In this document: piece by piece, positions 32,359-42,215 of the stretch | How positions within the stretch are numbered: the stretch's first letter is position 1 | Layout of the letters: each line of letters starts with the position of its first letter | Assembly (NCBI GenBank): GCA_020725555.1 | Contig: DYEU01000021.1 | Span: forward strand, 91,403 to 155,402 | DNA from: Desulfatibacillum sp. | Lineage (GTDB): Bacteria > Desulfobacterota > Desulfobacteria > Desulfobacterales > SpSt-501 | Direction: 5' to 3' | Length of the DNA: 64,000 nucleotides | Made by a program: the position numbers and the translations under genes | The notes under the pieces: generated by a model | Database searches by the model: none | What the model was told of the DNA's origin: nothing | The model's input: the letters and a program-made list of their open reading frames with translations, nothing else

Positions 32359-33828
32359 CTAATTGGATTCGTGGAGTGAGCTGAGAAAGCTTTTGAGGTT
32401 GTGGGTGCGTGCCGGTAGGTTCAGCTTGCGGCGGATGCGTTTGCGGTGGGTTTCGACGGTGCGCGGCGAGATGGACAACAATTGCCCGATTTCTTTGGTT
32501 GTTTTTCCGGAGCGGACCAGGGTGGCGATTTTGAACTCGGACGGCGTGAGGCGGCGCTGGATCTCTTCGAGCTGCAGGAGGTCCGGGGAGGTGACCTCGC
32601 GCAGGGCGTCTTCGAGAAGCTCGAGGTGCACCGCCTGACGGTGGTTGAGTCCGCTTTCCTTCAAGCTCTGGATGTGCGGCAGGGCAAGCTCGTGCAGCGC
32701 CCTCACGACGCGCCGGACCTGGCCCTCGCTTTCCTCGCGGCTTTTGCGCAGAACCACGTGGAGCGCGTTGTTGATCCGCGCGAGCTCCTCGGTCAGCGCC
32801 CGGAGCTCGGCCTCGGCCGTGCGCCGCGCCTCGGTTTCGCGGCGGAGTTCGGCGTTTGAACGCTCCAGCTCGGCCGTCCGCTCGCGGACGAGGCGGTCAA
32901 GCTCCTCGTTGAAGCGTCGCAGGCGCTCCTCGGAGGATTTCCGCTCGTGGATGTCGACATGCAGTCCGAAAGCCTGGAGCGGGACCCCCTCGACGCTTTT
33001 CGCGAAGACCCGGCCGATGCCGCGCACCCAGTGGTAGGAGCCGTCGCGGCGCCGCAGGCGGCCTTCCACATCGAAGGCCTCGCGGGAGCCGGAGAGCATT
33101 TCCTCGACCACCGCGGCCGCGGTGGCGCGCTCCTCGGGGTGAAGGAGTTCCTTCCAGGTCTCGTAGGTGACGGGAAACTCCTGCGGGGCGTAGCCGAGCA
33201 TGGTGTAATAGGAATCGTTGCAGCGCACGACCCCGCTCGTGATCTCCCATTCCCACCAGCCGATGGTGGCGCTCTCGGAGGCGAGGAGCACGCGCGCCTC
33301 GTTCAACTTGTGCGCCCGCTCCATGGTGCGCAGGTCGGTCACGTCGGTGACGGTCGAAAGAATGCAGTTCCTGCCCTCGAACTCGAAGAGACTGGCCGAC
33401 ATCAGGCCCCAGCGCAGCTCCCCTGTTTTGCGGCGGAAACGGAAGGGGTAGTTCGTGAGGGTACCCTCGCCGAGGAGCCGGCGGCGGATCTCGCGGCTGT
33501 CCTCGGGGTCGTCGTAGAAGCCGAAGTCGAGCGCCCGGCGCCCGATCAACTCCTCTTGCTTGTAACCCGTGAGCAGGCTTTCGCTTTCGCTCACCTCAAG
33601 GTAGCGGCCCTCATCGAAGGTGGTGATGGCAAGCCCGACCGGGCTGGCCTTGAGAAGGCGGCGGAATGCCCCCTCGGCTTCGAAAGGGAGACGGGAAGCG
33701 GCGGCCGTCAGGGAGCGGGAAGGAAAACCTGCGGCGGCGGGGTTCGGGGCGGAGTCGTCCTTTACGGATTCGGCGCGCGGCATCGACGCCCACGTGTTCG
33801 AGTTCGGAAAAGGGTTGGACAAGCGCAA
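32359..33828 (-). CDS. PAS-domain LuxR-type transcriptional regulator
   Basis: Two PAS/PAC regions, coiled coil, LTPSEFKIATLVRSGKTTKEIGQLLSISPRTVETHRKRIRRKL. Confidence 0.88.
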   Translation of the reverse strand: MRLSNPFPNSNTWASMPRAESVKDDSAPNPAAAGFPSRSLTAAASRLPFEAEGAFRRLLKASPVGLAITTFDEGRYLEVSESESLLTGYKQEELIGRRALDFGFYDDPEDSREIRRRLLGEGTLTNYPFRFRRKTGELRWGLMSASLFEFEGRNCILSTVTDVTDLRTMERAHKLNEARVLLASESATIGWWEWEITSGVVRCNDSYYTMLGYAPQEFPVTYETWKELLHPEERATAAAVVEEMLSGSREAFDVEGRLRRRDGSYHWVRGIGRVFAKSVEGVPLQAFGLHVDIHERKSSEERLRRFNEELDRLVRERTAELERSNAELRRETEARRTAEAELRALTEELARINNALHVVLRKSREESEGQVRRVVRALHELALPHIQSLKESGLNHRQAVHLELLEDALREVTSPDLLQLEEIQRRLTPSEFKIATLVRSGKTTKEIGQLLSISPRTVETHRKRIRRKLNLPARTHNLKSFLSSLHESN

Positions 33829-33936
33829 CCGAACGCGGAAAATCGCCTTTTACCCTAACCGAACCAGCTCAAGCGCGTCAAGAGATGTGGGCCCGGGTGG
33901 TGAGCCTCCGTCGCGCCGCCGGCCCGCGGTTGCCGC

Positions 33937-33953
33937 TGAAACAGATTGTTTCA
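33937..33953. promoter_or_regulatory. Perfect palindrome, candidate activator-binding site upstream of tcuA
   Basis: TGAAACA-GAT-TGTTTCA, 73 bp upstream of the -24/-12 candidate. Confidence 0.55.
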
Positions 33954-34026
33954 CCGGAGGGGTTCGCCCGTGCCACGCCGGCCGTGGTGTTTCCCGGCCG
34001 GCGGCGATTGCCGCCTGTCTTTCTTC

Positions 34027-34043
34027 CTGGTACGGTTCTTGTT
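34027..34043 (+). promoter_or_regulatory. Candidate sigma54 -24/-12 promoter for tcuAB
   Basis: CTGGTACGGTTCTTGTT, 15/17 to YTGGCACGrNNNTTGCW with GG-N10-GT spacing. Confidence 0.55.
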
Positions 34044-34095
34044 AGACCGCAATTGCCGTTTTACGCCGGAGGCAACGACGAAAGGGCGGTTTGCC

Positions 34096-35505
34096 ATGAG
34101 CCTTGAAGATCCCCTGCGGCGGGAGGACTGCGACGTTCTCGTGATCGGCGGCGGAAACGCGGCGCTTTGCGCAGCGATGACCGCGGCCGAGGCCGGGGCA
34201 CGGGTCATCCTGCTTGAGAGCGCGCCCCGTTCCTTCCGCGGCGGAAACAGCCGCCACACGCGGAACCTCAGGTTCCTCCACAGAAAGCCCACCCCCTACC
34301 TCAAGGACGCCTATCTCGAGGAGGAGTTCTGGGACGACCTCATGCTGGTCACCGGCGGCAAGACGACCGAGGCCCTCGCGCGGCTCGTCATCCGCGAATC
34401 CGAGGACCTGGGCGAGTGGATGGAGGCCCACGGTGCCATGTTCCAGCCGCCGCTCCGGGGGACGCTGCATCTGGCGCGGACCAACGCCCATTTCCTGGGG
34501 GGCGGAAAGGCCCTCGTGAACGCCTACTACGCCACGGCCGCACGGCTGGGGGTCGAAATTCGCTACGAAGCCGAGGCGGTCGACCTCGAGGTGGAAAACG
34601 GCCGCTTTCGCTTCGCCCGCGTGCGTGAGCGGGGCGCGGAGCGCCTCGTTTCGGCCGCGGCCTGCGTGTGCGCCGCCGGGGGCTTCCAGGCGGATCTCGC
34701 CTGGCTGAAAGAGATCTGGGGCGAAGCGGCCGACCGCTTCGTCATCCGCGGCAGCCCCTTCGACACGGGCCGCGTGCTTCGCACCCTGCTTACGCGCGGG
34801 GCCAAGGCCGTGGGCGACCCCCGCCAGTGCCACGCGGTCGCGGTCGACGCGCGCGCGCCGCGCTTCGACGGCGGGATCGTCACCCGGCTCGACTGCGTCC
34901 CCTTCGGCATCGTGGTAAACCGCGAGGGAAAGCGCTTCTACGACGAGGGCGAAAACTTCTGGCCCAAGCGTTACGCGATCTGGGGCCGACTCGTCGCCGG
35001 GCAGCCCGGCCAGGAAGCGTTCTGCCTGATCGATGCCAAGGCGCTCCCTCTGTTCATGCCCTCGGTCTTCCCGCCGGTCACCGGCCGGACGATCGGCGAG
35101 CTCGCCGCGAACCTCGGGCTCCCGGTCGGCGCGGTCGAGGAGACGGTCGCCGCCTTCAACCGCGCGGTGCGCCCCGGACGCTTCGATCCGGCCCGCCTGG
35201 ATGACTGCGCGACCGAGGGGATCGCACCCCCGAAGAGCCATTGGGCGCAGCCGCTCGATTGCCCCCCCTTCTATGGCTACCCGCTCCGGCCCGGGATCAC
35301 CTTCACCTACCTCGGGGTCGCCGTGGACGAGCGGGCCCGCGTCTTGCGCGAGGATGGCCGGCCCTGCGAAAACCTGTTCGTCGCGGGCGAGATCATGTCG
35401 GGAAACATCCTCGGCCAGGGCTACATGGCGGGCTTCGGGATGACGATCGGGACCGTCTTCGGACGGATCGCGGGAAGGGAGGCCGCACGCCATGTCCGCG
35501 GATGA
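34096..35505 (+). CDS. tcuA: FAD-dependent tricarballylate dehydrogenase-like protein
   Basis: DVLVIGGGNAALCAAMTAAEAGARVILLESAPRSFRGGNSRHTRNLRF; followed by overlapping tcuB. Confidence 0.85.
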   Translation: MSLEDPLRREDCDVLVIGGGNAALCAAMTAAEAGARVILLESAPRSFRGGNSRHTRNLRFLHRKPTPYLKDAYLEEEFWDDLMLVTGGKTTEALARLVIRESEDLGEWMEAHGAMFQPPLRGTLHLARTNAHFLGGGKALVNAYYATAARLGVEIRYEAEAVDLEVENGRFRFARVRERGAERLVSAAACVCAAGGFQADLAWLKEIWGEAADRFVIRGSPFDTGRVLRTLLTRGAKAVGDPRQCHAVAVDARAPRFDGGIVTRLDCVPFGIVVNREGKRFYDEGENFWPKRYAIWGRLVAGQPGQEAFCLIDAKALPLFMPSVFPPVTGRTIGELAANLGLPVGAVEETVAAFNRAVRPGRFDPARLDDCATEGIAPPKSHWAQPLDCPPFYGYPLRPGITFTYLGVAVDERARVLREDGRPCENLFVAGEIMSGNILGQGYMAGFGMTIGTVFGRIAGREAARHVRG

Positions 35506-36589
35506 GCTGCTCCGGGAAGCCGAGCGGGTGATGACGATCTGTAACGCCTGCCGCTACTGCGAAGGCTTCTGCGCCGTGTTCCCGGCGATGGAGCTGCGGC
35601 GGACCTTTGCGGCCGAAGAGTTGCGCTACCTCGCCAACCTCTGTCACAACTGCCGCGGCTGCTGGTACGCCTGCCAGTACGCGCCGCCGCACGAGTTCGC
35701 CGTGAACGTGCCGCGCGCGCTCGCCGCGCTGAGGCGCACGACCTGGCAGGAATTCGCGCGGCCGAAGCGGTTCTCCGGGCTCTTTCGCCGCAACGGCCTG
35801 GCCGTCTTAGCGGCCGGGCTCGCGGCGGCGGCGGTCTTTCTCCTCTGGGGGGCCCTGTCCGCCGAAAGCGGCCTCTGGGCGGCCCGGTCGGGCGCCGGCG
35901 CCTTCTACCGCGTCATCCCCTACGGCGCGATGCTGGGTGTTTTTTCGGCGCTGGCGCTGGGGGCGCTCGCTGCGCTCGCGGCCGGGCTCTTCTCGTTTCT
36001 CAGGCAGACGGGCACGAAGGCCTCCGAGTTCTTCGCCCCGGGTCACCAACTTCGCGCCCTGAAGGACGTCCTCCGGCTCACCTACCTCGAAGGCGGAGGC
36101 CACGGCTGCAACTACCCCGACGAGCGCTTCCGCCACGGGCGGCGCCGGCTCCACCACCTCGTCTTCTACGGCTTCCTCGCGGCGTTCGCCTCGACCACGG
36201 CCGCGGCCTTCTACGACCACGTTCTCGGGCTTCCCGCCCCTTACCCGTGGTTGAGCCTGCCGGTCCTCCTCGGCCTTGGCGGCGGCCTGGCGATGACGGC
36301 GGGGCTCTGCGGGTTGATGGTTCTCAAGGCCCGGATGGACCACGAACCGGCCGACGAGGAGGGCCGCGGGATGGAGCTTGCGTTCTTGGGCCTTCTGCTG
36401 GCGGTGAACGGGACCGGGCTTCTTCTCCTCTTCTTGCGCGAAACCGCGGCCATGGGCGTTCTCCTGGCGCTGCACCTCGCCGCGGTTGCGGCCTTCTTCG
36501 CCCTCCTTCCGTACGGCAAGTTCGTGCACGCCCTCTACCGCTGGGCGGCCCTGGTCAAGAACGCATCCGAGCAGAGCAAGGCGGGCTAA
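35492..36589 (+). CDS. tcuB: TcuB/CitB-type iron-sulfur/heme membrane protein
   Basis: CNACRYCEGFCAVFPAMELRR, LCHNCRGCWYACQYAPPHEFAVNVPRALA; TM helices. Confidence 0.88.
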   Translation: MSADELLREAERVMTICNACRYCEGFCAVFPAMELRRTFAAEELRYLANLCHNCRGCWYACQYAPPHEFAVNVPRALAALRRTTWQEFARPKRFSGLFRRNGLAVLAAGLAAAAVFLLWGALSAESGLWAARSGAGAFYRVIPYGAMLGVFSALALGALAALAAGLFSFLRQTGTKASEFFAPGHQLRALKDVLRLTYLEGGGHGCNYPDERFRHGRRRLHHLVFYGFLAAFASTTAAAFYDHVLGLPAPYPWLSLPVLLGLGGGLAMTAGLCGLMVLKARMDHEPADEEGRGMELAFLGLLLAVNGTGLLLLFLRETAAMGVLLALHLAAVAAFFALLPYGKFVHALYRWAALVKNASEQSKAG

Positions 36590-36606
36590 CCCCTCCCGCC
36601 CCCGGC

Positions 36607-37689
36607 TCAGGCGGCGCGCAGGGCCTCTTTCACCGCGGCCGCCGCCGCCTGCGGCCCCCCCTCCACACCGCCCTCCCTCGTGAACGGGATCCGTCCTGCG
36701 GCGCAAGCGCGGCGCACGGCGCTCTCCAGCCTTGCGGCGGCATGGGTTTCGCCCAGGTGATCGAGCATCAGGGCGGCCGCGCGGATCTGCGAGAGGGGGT
36801 TGGCGAGCCCCTTGCCCGCGATCGCGGGGGCGGAGCCGTGGATCGGCTCGAAGCAGGCCGCCTCTTCGCCCACGTTCGCCGCGGCGCAAAGGCCCAGCCC
36901 GCCCACGGTCGCGGCCCCGAGGTCGCTGAGGATGTCGCCGAAGAGGTTTTCGGTCACGATCACGTGGAAGCCCTGCGGCCGCGAGACGAGCGCGGCCGCG
37001 GCGGCATCGACGTAGAGGCAGTCGGCCTCGACTTCGGGAAACTCGGAGGCGACCTCGAGAAAGATCCGGCGGAAGAAGGCAAAGGAACGAAGGACGTTGC
37101 TCTTCTCGACGAGGGTCACGCGACGCCTGCCGTCCGCGGGCGCCCCTGCGGGTCGCGAAAGGGCGCTCTGGAAGGCGAAGCGCGAAATCCTCTCGCAGCC
37201 CGCCGCGGTGAGAAGAAGCGTGTCCGCCGCCGCCTGGCGGGTCACAAGACCCAGACCGCGCGCGAGGTAGAGCCCCTCGGTGTTCTCGCGCACGATCACG
37301 TAGTCGATCGAACCCGGCGCATGACCGGCGAGCGGGCCGGGGACCCCCGGCAGGAGGGCGATCGGCCGCACGTTCGCGTAGAGGTCGAAGCCGACGCGCA
37401 GGATCCCGCCGAGAAGCCCCGCCTCGGTCCCGTCCGGCCGGCGCACGTCGGGCAGCCCGACCGGGCCTTTGAAGGCGCAGCGCGCGCGCCGGAAGGCCTC
37501 GAGGGCTTCCGGCAGGATCGCCTCGCCCGTTTCGCGGTAGAGGGCGGCCCCCGCGCGGTGGAACTCGAGCTCGAGCCGGAAGGTGCCCATGGCCTCTTCC
37601 AGGGCCTGCAGCACCTCGAGTGCGGCATCCACGATCTCCGGGCCGATCCCGTCCCCCGGGAAGACGACGACGCGGTGGGTTCTCCTCAT
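36607..37689 (-). CDS. Isocitrate/isopropylmalate dehydrogenase-family protein
   Basis: VVVFPGDGIGPEIVDAALEVL, VIVRENTEGLYLARG, NLFGDILSDLGAATVGGLG, EPIHGSAPAIAGKG. Confidence 0.9.
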   Translation of the reverse strand: MRRTHRVVVFPGDGIGPEIVDAALEVLQALEEAMGTFRLELEFHRAGAALYRETGEAILPEALEAFRRARCAFKGPVGLPDVRRPDGTEAGLLGGILRVGFDLYANVRPIALLPGVPGPLAGHAPGSIDYVIVRENTEGLYLARGLGLVTRQAAADTLLLTAAGCERISRFAFQSALSRPAGAPADGRRRVTLVEKSNVLRSFAFFRRIFLEVASEFPEVEADCLYVDAAAAALVSRPQGFHVIVTENLFGDILSDLGAATVGGLGLCAAANVGEEAACFEPIHGSAPAIAGKGLANPLSQIRAAALMLDHLGETHAAARLESAVRRACAAGRIPFTREGGVEGGPQAAAAAVKEALRAA

Positions 37690-38852
37690 GGCCGCCCCTC
37701 CGCGAAGAGCCGCTCCGGGACGAGGACGAAGCCTTCCATCAGGCGCCGTGCCGTCCGCCCCACGACCCCCTCTTCGTAGACGATCCCGCCGCCCGTTTCC
37801 GCAACCCGCGCCTCGGCCTCGATCCGGCCGCTCGGGTGGCCGATCACGACGCGCGCCGGGTTTTCCGCCGCAACCCGCGCCACCTCGCTCACGACCGTCC
37901 CCGGGATGCGTGCCGCGCCGGCGGTGGCGATCGCCCCGCTCACGGCGTAGGCGCGGTGGAGGGAGCCCATGGACATCATGCGCGCAACCAGGGTGATCTT
38001 CCCGGCGGCGACCGGCCGTCCGTTGACCGCCACGTAGTCGGCCGGCGGGCCGACCGCGGCCACCTTGGGGACGGCCTGGTTGAGCCGGCCCGCCTCCTCG
38101 AGCGAGGAGGCGATCCCCATCGCCACCGCGGCCTGACGGCGCACGGCCTCGAGCGCCTCGCCAAGCGCCGCACTCCGCTCGAAGGGCTCGATCTCGGCGC
38201 CGGGGACGCCGAGCGCGTCGGCGCGCACGAAGACGAAGGGGTTTGCGGCATCGATGCAGGTCGCCGCGATCGTTTTCCCGCCGGGGAGCGTGAAGCGGTC
38301 CTGGCGCGCGCCCGTGGGGAAGAGCGATTTGGTGACCGCGCCCTCGGGCCGGACGAAGTGCAGCCGGATCCGGGAGCCGGGAAAGGGGACCCCGTCGATT
38401 TCGAAATCGCCCGTCTCGAGGAAGCGGCCGTCGCGCACCGGGACCTCGGCCACGATGAGCGTGTCGGTGTTCTCCTGGTGGATGCGGACCCGGCTGAAGG
38501 GTTCGACGGCCGGGACGAGACCCTCGTCCACGGCGAAGGGACCGACCGCGGCGGATAGGTTCCCGCAGTTTCCCCGGAAATCGACCTCGGGGCGATCGAT
38601 CGCCACCTGGCCGAAGCGATAGACCACGTCGTAGCCGGCTGCGCTGGCGGGCCGGATGATGGCCGCCTTGCTCGTCTGACTCGCCCCGCCCCCCACGCCG
38701 TCGGTCTGCCGGCGGAAGGGGTCCGGGCTGCCGTAGGCGGCGAGCAAGATGCGCTCGACAAGGTTCGCGTCGCTGGGGAGGTCGCGCTCGTGGAAAAAAA
38801 GCCCGCGGCTGGTCCCGCCGCGCATGAGAACGGAACGGATGCGTCTCACCAT
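37686..38852 (-). CDS. PrpF-family isomerase (2-methylaconitate/aconitate isomerase-like)
   Basis: MVRRIRSVLMRGGTSRGLFFHERDLPSD; GVGGGASQTSKAAII; NCGNLSAAVGPFAVDEGLV. Confidence 0.85.
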   Translation of the reverse strand: MVRRIRSVLMRGGTSRGLFFHERDLPSDANLVERILLAAYGSPDPFRRQTDGVGGGASQTSKAAIIRPASAAGYDVVYRFGQVAIDRPEVDFRGNCGNLSAAVGPFAVDEGLVPAVEPFSRVRIHQENTDTLIVAEVPVRDGRFLETGDFEIDGVPFPGSRIRLHFVRPEGAVTKSLFPTGARQDRFTLPGGKTIAATCIDAANPFVFVRADALGVPGAEIEPFERSAALGEALEAVRRQAAVAMGIASSLEEAGRLNQAVPKVAAVGPPADYVAVNGRPVAAGKITLVARMMSMGSLHRAYAVSGAIATAGAARIPGTVVSEVARVAAENPARVVIGHPSGRIEAEARVAETGGGIVYEEGVVGRTARRLMEGFVLVPERLFAEGRP

Positions 38853-38929
38853 GGGTTCTCCTCCTCGGTGTCGTTTCGGGATGCAAAAAACCGGTGCGGA
38901 CCCTTCGCGCGTCCGCGCGGAACAGGGAG

Positions 38930-38946
38930 AGCAAAACCGGTGCCAG
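38930..38946 (-). promoter_or_regulatory. Candidate sigma54 -24/-12 promoter for the prpF-like operon
   Basis: Minus strand CTGGCACCGGTTTTGCT, 16/17 to consensus, GG-N10-GC spacing. Confidence 0.65.
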
Positions 38947-38962
38947 GGGCGTGCCTTGCGCC

Positions 38963-40936
38963 TCAGGCGGCATCGAGCCCGAGCGCCCGCAGCCGGCGCC
39001 AGAGGGTGGTGCGGCTCACTCCGAGTGCGGCCGCCGTGCGGCGGCGGTGGAAACGGTTTCGCATCAGGGCCTGGAGAAGCTCTGCCGCCTCGCCTCCCGG
39101 TGTCTGTCCCCCCGTCGCCGCAGCCGGGGTGTCCGGGCGCGCGCCGCTTCCCGCGGGGGGCGGACCTGCGCCGTCCGTCGGCGGGGGGGCGGCGATGCGC
39201 AGCAGCTCCGCGTAAAGGTGCGCGAGCATCTCGGGGTCGCAGGAGAGACTGCAGTTCAACACGAGGCGCTCGGCGAAGTTCTTCAGCTGGCGCACGTTGC
39301 CGGGCCAGGGGTAGTCGGCGAGCTTCGCGAGGTAGCCGCGGGGCAGCGTGATCGGCCGGACGCCTTCGCGGCCGCAGAACGCGCGGATGAAGTGGGAGAG
39401 GAGAAGCCCGATGTCCTCGCGCCGCTCGCGCAGCGGCGGGATGGGCAGCCGGAGCACGTTCAGGCGGAAGAAGAGGTCGGGCCGGAAGCGGCCCTCGCGC
39501 AAGGGTCCTTCAAGCTCGCGGCTTGCGGCCGCGATCACGCGCACGTCAACGGGGATGACGCGGTCGCCGCCGACGCGCATCACCTCCCCCTCCTGCAGCA
39601 CGCGGAGCAGCCGCAATTGCATCGCCTCGGAGGTCGAGTCGATCTCGTCCAGAAAGATCGTCCCCTGGTGCGCCAGCTCGAAGCGGCCGGGTTTCCCGCC
39701 GCGGCGCGAGCCCGTGAAGGCGCCCTCCTCGTGGCCGAAGAGTTCGCTTTCGAGCAGCGGCTCGGGGAGCGCAGCGCAGTTGATCGAGACGAAGGGAAAT
39801 CGGCTTCTGCGGCTCAGGCGGTGGATGCCGTGGGCGAAGATCTCCTTGCCCGTCCCGGTCTCCCCGATGAGCAGGACGGTCGAGTCCGTGCGCGCGTACT
39901 GGCGGGCGCGCTCGACCGCCCGGCGCATCGCGGGGCTGCGGTGGACGAGGAGCTCGAGCCCGTATTTCGCGCTCAGCCCCGAGGAGAGCGCGCGGCGGAC
40001 CGCGTGCTCCGAGCGCATGACCCCGCCGATGTCGCGGAAGGTGGAGACCGCGCCGATCGTCTCGCCGTCGAGAAGAATGGGGCGGTCGCTGAAGACGAAG
40101 CGTTCGCCGTGGAGCTGGTCGATGCGGTCCTGGACGGGGGCGGGGGTCTCCAGAATGCGCGGCACGGGGCTCTGCGGCAGAAGCTCGGCCACGGCGCGGC
40201 CGAGGATCTTCTCCCCGGGCAGCCGGAGCGCGCGGCAGGCGGCGGCGTTGGCGACGATCGCGCAGCCGGCGGTGTCGAAGGCGAGGATCCCGTCGGAGGC
40301 GGCGTCGATCACCGCCTGGTAGCGGCGGGCGACGGCGCGCTGCTCGCGGCCGGCGAGCGCGACCGAGACGGCGTTGTCGAGCGTCGCGGCGAGGTCCTCG
40401 TCCGAGGTGCGGATCTCGAAGAAGGCAAGGCCGTGGCGTTCGGCGAAGCGCTGCGTCACCCCGCCCCCGACCACCGCCGCGCAGCCGCGGCGCACGCCGG
40501 TGGCGATCGCGCGGCCCAGGCTCTCGCGGTCGCGGTAGAGCCCCTGGAGGATTTCGATCCCCAGGACCTCCTCGAGGATCTCGACCCCGGAGAGGGGGCG
40601 GCGGAAGACGGGAAGAAGGATCTTGCGGCCGCGGGAGGAGGCTTGCCTCAGACTGACGAGGAGATCGAGCGAGCGGTGCGGAAAGGAAAGAACGGGGATC
40701 CGCAGGCTCTCGCGCAGGAGATGGGCCGTGCCGCGGCGGCCGACCGCGACCTCGATCCCCTGCTCCTCCATCGCGCGGGCCGCGGGAAGGGCGTCTTCCA
40801 GGCCCCGGGTGCTGAGCGTGAGCTCGATGTGGCGTCGCTCGCCCAGGGCGCGGATGCGCTCGACGAGCGAGGGGCTCGAGGCGAAGACGCCGATCCGCAC
40901 CCGGCGCGAGGTCAGGGAGGGGGGACGTTTCATCAT
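38963..40936 (-). CDS. Sigma54-dependent transcriptional activator, PrpR-N/PAS/AAA+/Fis architecture
   Basis: GETGTGKEIFAHGIH, HEEGAFTGS, FLDEIDSTS, C-terminal Fis HTH; an in-frame GTG at 40954 is an alternative start. Confidence 0.92.
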   Translation of the reverse strand: MMKRPPSLTSRRVRIGVFASSPSLVERIRALGERRHIELTLSTRGLEDALPAARAMEEQGIEVAVGRRGTAHLLRESLRIPVLSFPHRSLDLLVSLRQASSRGRKILLPVFRRPLSGVEILEEVLGIEILQGLYRDRESLGRAIATGVRRGCAAVVGGGVTQRFAERHGLAFFEIRTSDEDLAATLDNAVSVALAGREQRAVARRYQAVIDAASDGILAFDTAGCAIVANAAACRALRLPGEKILGRAVAELLPQSPVPRILETPAPVQDRIDQLHGERFVFSDRPILLDGETIGAVSTFRDIGGVMRSEHAVRRALSSGLSAKYGLELLVHRSPAMRRAVERARQYARTDSTVLLIGETGTGKEIFAHGIHRLSRRSRFPFVSINCAALPEPLLESELFGHEEGAFTGSRRGGKPGRFELAHQGTIFLDEIDSTSEAMQLRLLRVLQEGEVMRVGGDRVIPVDVRVIAAASRELEGPLREGRFRPDLFFRLNVLRLPIPPLRERREDIGLLLSHFIRAFCGREGVRPITLPRGYLAKLADYPWPGNVRQLKNFAERLVLNCSLSCDPEMLAHLYAELLRIAAPPPTDGAGPPPAGSGARPDTPAAATGGQTPGGEAAELLQALMRNRFHRRRTAAALGVSRTTLWRRLRALGLDAA

Positions 40937-40953
40937 GGAAACGTTTTGTTTCA
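40937..40953. promoter_or_regulatory. Imperfect palindrome, candidate activator-binding site
   Basis: GGAAACG-TTT-TGTTTCA; shares GAAAC-N5-GTTTC with 33937-33953. Confidence 0.5.
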
Positions 40954-41050
40954 CAAGCGGCGCGCGATGTCAACCGCTACGGCCGCGCGGGAGGGCGCGG
41001 CGGAGCGGGCAGTCGCGGCCGCCCGCGGCGCGGTGGGCGGCGGTACGGGA

Positions 41051-41067
41051 TTGGCACGAATCCTGTA
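41051..41067 (+). promoter_or_regulatory. Candidate sigma54 -24/-12 promoter for tctCBA-icd
   Basis: TTGGCACGAATCCTGTA; GG-N10-GT spacing. Confidence 0.55.
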
Positions 41068-41234
41068 GAGAGGGCTTGAAGATCAATTCAATGTCTGAAG
41101 AGTGATTGACAACGCCGGGTGGTTTTACGATACTCGGACCCGTCCCTGCGCCGCCCCTTCACCCGATGAGGCGGCCCGGCGGGTTGCATTGCCGCGGTCA
41201 ACCCGTCACCCCAGCGGAAAGAAGGAGGAACGCC

Positions 41235-42215
41235 ATGAACAGGACGCTTTGCTTTGCTCTCGCCGGTCTTCTTGCGTTTGCCCTGGGGGGCGGCCCGTGC
41301 GCCGGGAACGTGGCGGCGGCGGACTACCCCGAGCGGGCGATCGAGGTCGTCGTCCCCTTCGGGGCGGGCGGCGGGAGCGATACCGCCGCGCGCGCCGTGG
41401 TCGAGGGGATGAAGCCGCTGCTCAAGCACGGGGTCGTCGTCACCAACATGCCGGGCGGTGGCGCGACCAAGGGGATGCTTCACGTGAGCCAGCAGCCGGC
41501 CGACGGCTACACGGTGCTCGCGGTGACGACTTCGCACCTGATCGACGCCGTCAAGCCCAAGACCCGGGCCCACATCCTGAACGACTTCGATCCCCTGTGC
41601 CGCATCCAGTGGGACACCTCCGGGGTGATCGTCTCCGGGGACTCCAAGTTCAAGACGCTCGAGGAGCTGATCGATTACGGCAAGAAGAACCCGAAGATGC
41701 TCAAGTTCGCCGGCACCTCGCCGGGCGGCTGGTCCGAAATCCAGACCGTCGCCTTCTTCAAGACGGCGGGCGTGCAGGTGACCTTCGTCCCCTTCGACTC
41801 CGGGGCCGAGATCAAGGCCGCGATCCTGGGCGGCCACATCCACGGCGCGGTCGAGGAGCTGGCCGAGACGCTGCCCCTCATCCAGGCGGGCAAGCTTCGT
41901 GCGCTCTGCGTGATCATGGACAAGCGGCACCCGGCGCTCCCCGATGTTCCCTCCTCGGTCGAGTGCGGGCTCAACTACACCCACGGCCTCATGCGCGCCT
42001 GGGCCGTGAAGAAGGGCACCCCGCCGGAGCGGCAGAAATTCCTGCTGGAGGTCATCCGGAAAGCGCTCGAGAACCCGACCTACGTGAAGTACATCAAGGA
42101 AAATCACCTCGACGTGCGCCCGGGCTACCTCGGCCCCCAGGAGACGCGGAAATACTGGGAAGAGGAGATCGCCTTTTTCGCCGAGGTGTTGAAGGATCTG
42201 GGCTACGTGAAATAG
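41235..42215 (+). CDS. Tripartite tricarboxylate transporter substrate-binding protein (TctC/Bug)
   Basis: Signal peptide; DYPERAIEVVVPFGAGGGSDTAARAVVEGM; GGGATKGM; AGTSPGGWSEIQTVAF. Confidence 0.92.
   Translation: MNRTLCFALAGLLAFALGGGPCAGNVAAADYPERAIEVVVPFGAGGGSDTAARAVVEGMKPLLKHGVVVTNMPGGGATKGMLHVSQQPADGYTVLAVTTSHLIDAVKPKTRAHILNDFDPLCRIQWDTSGVIVSGDSKFKTLEELIDYGKKNPKMLKFAGTSPGGWSEIQTVAFFKTAGVQVTFVPFDSGAEIKAAILGGHIHGAVEELAETLPLIQAGKLRALCVIMDKRHPALPDVPSSVECGLNYTHGLMRAWAVKKGTPPERQKFLLEVIRKALENPTYVKYIKENHLDVRPGYLGPQETRKYWEEEIAFFAEVLKDLGYVK

Noticed and set aside
36607-38973. 788-aa minus-strand ORF as a single protein
   Set aside because: Frame runs open antiparallel to codon use of the prpF-like gene; only 36607-37689 is the dehydrogenase.
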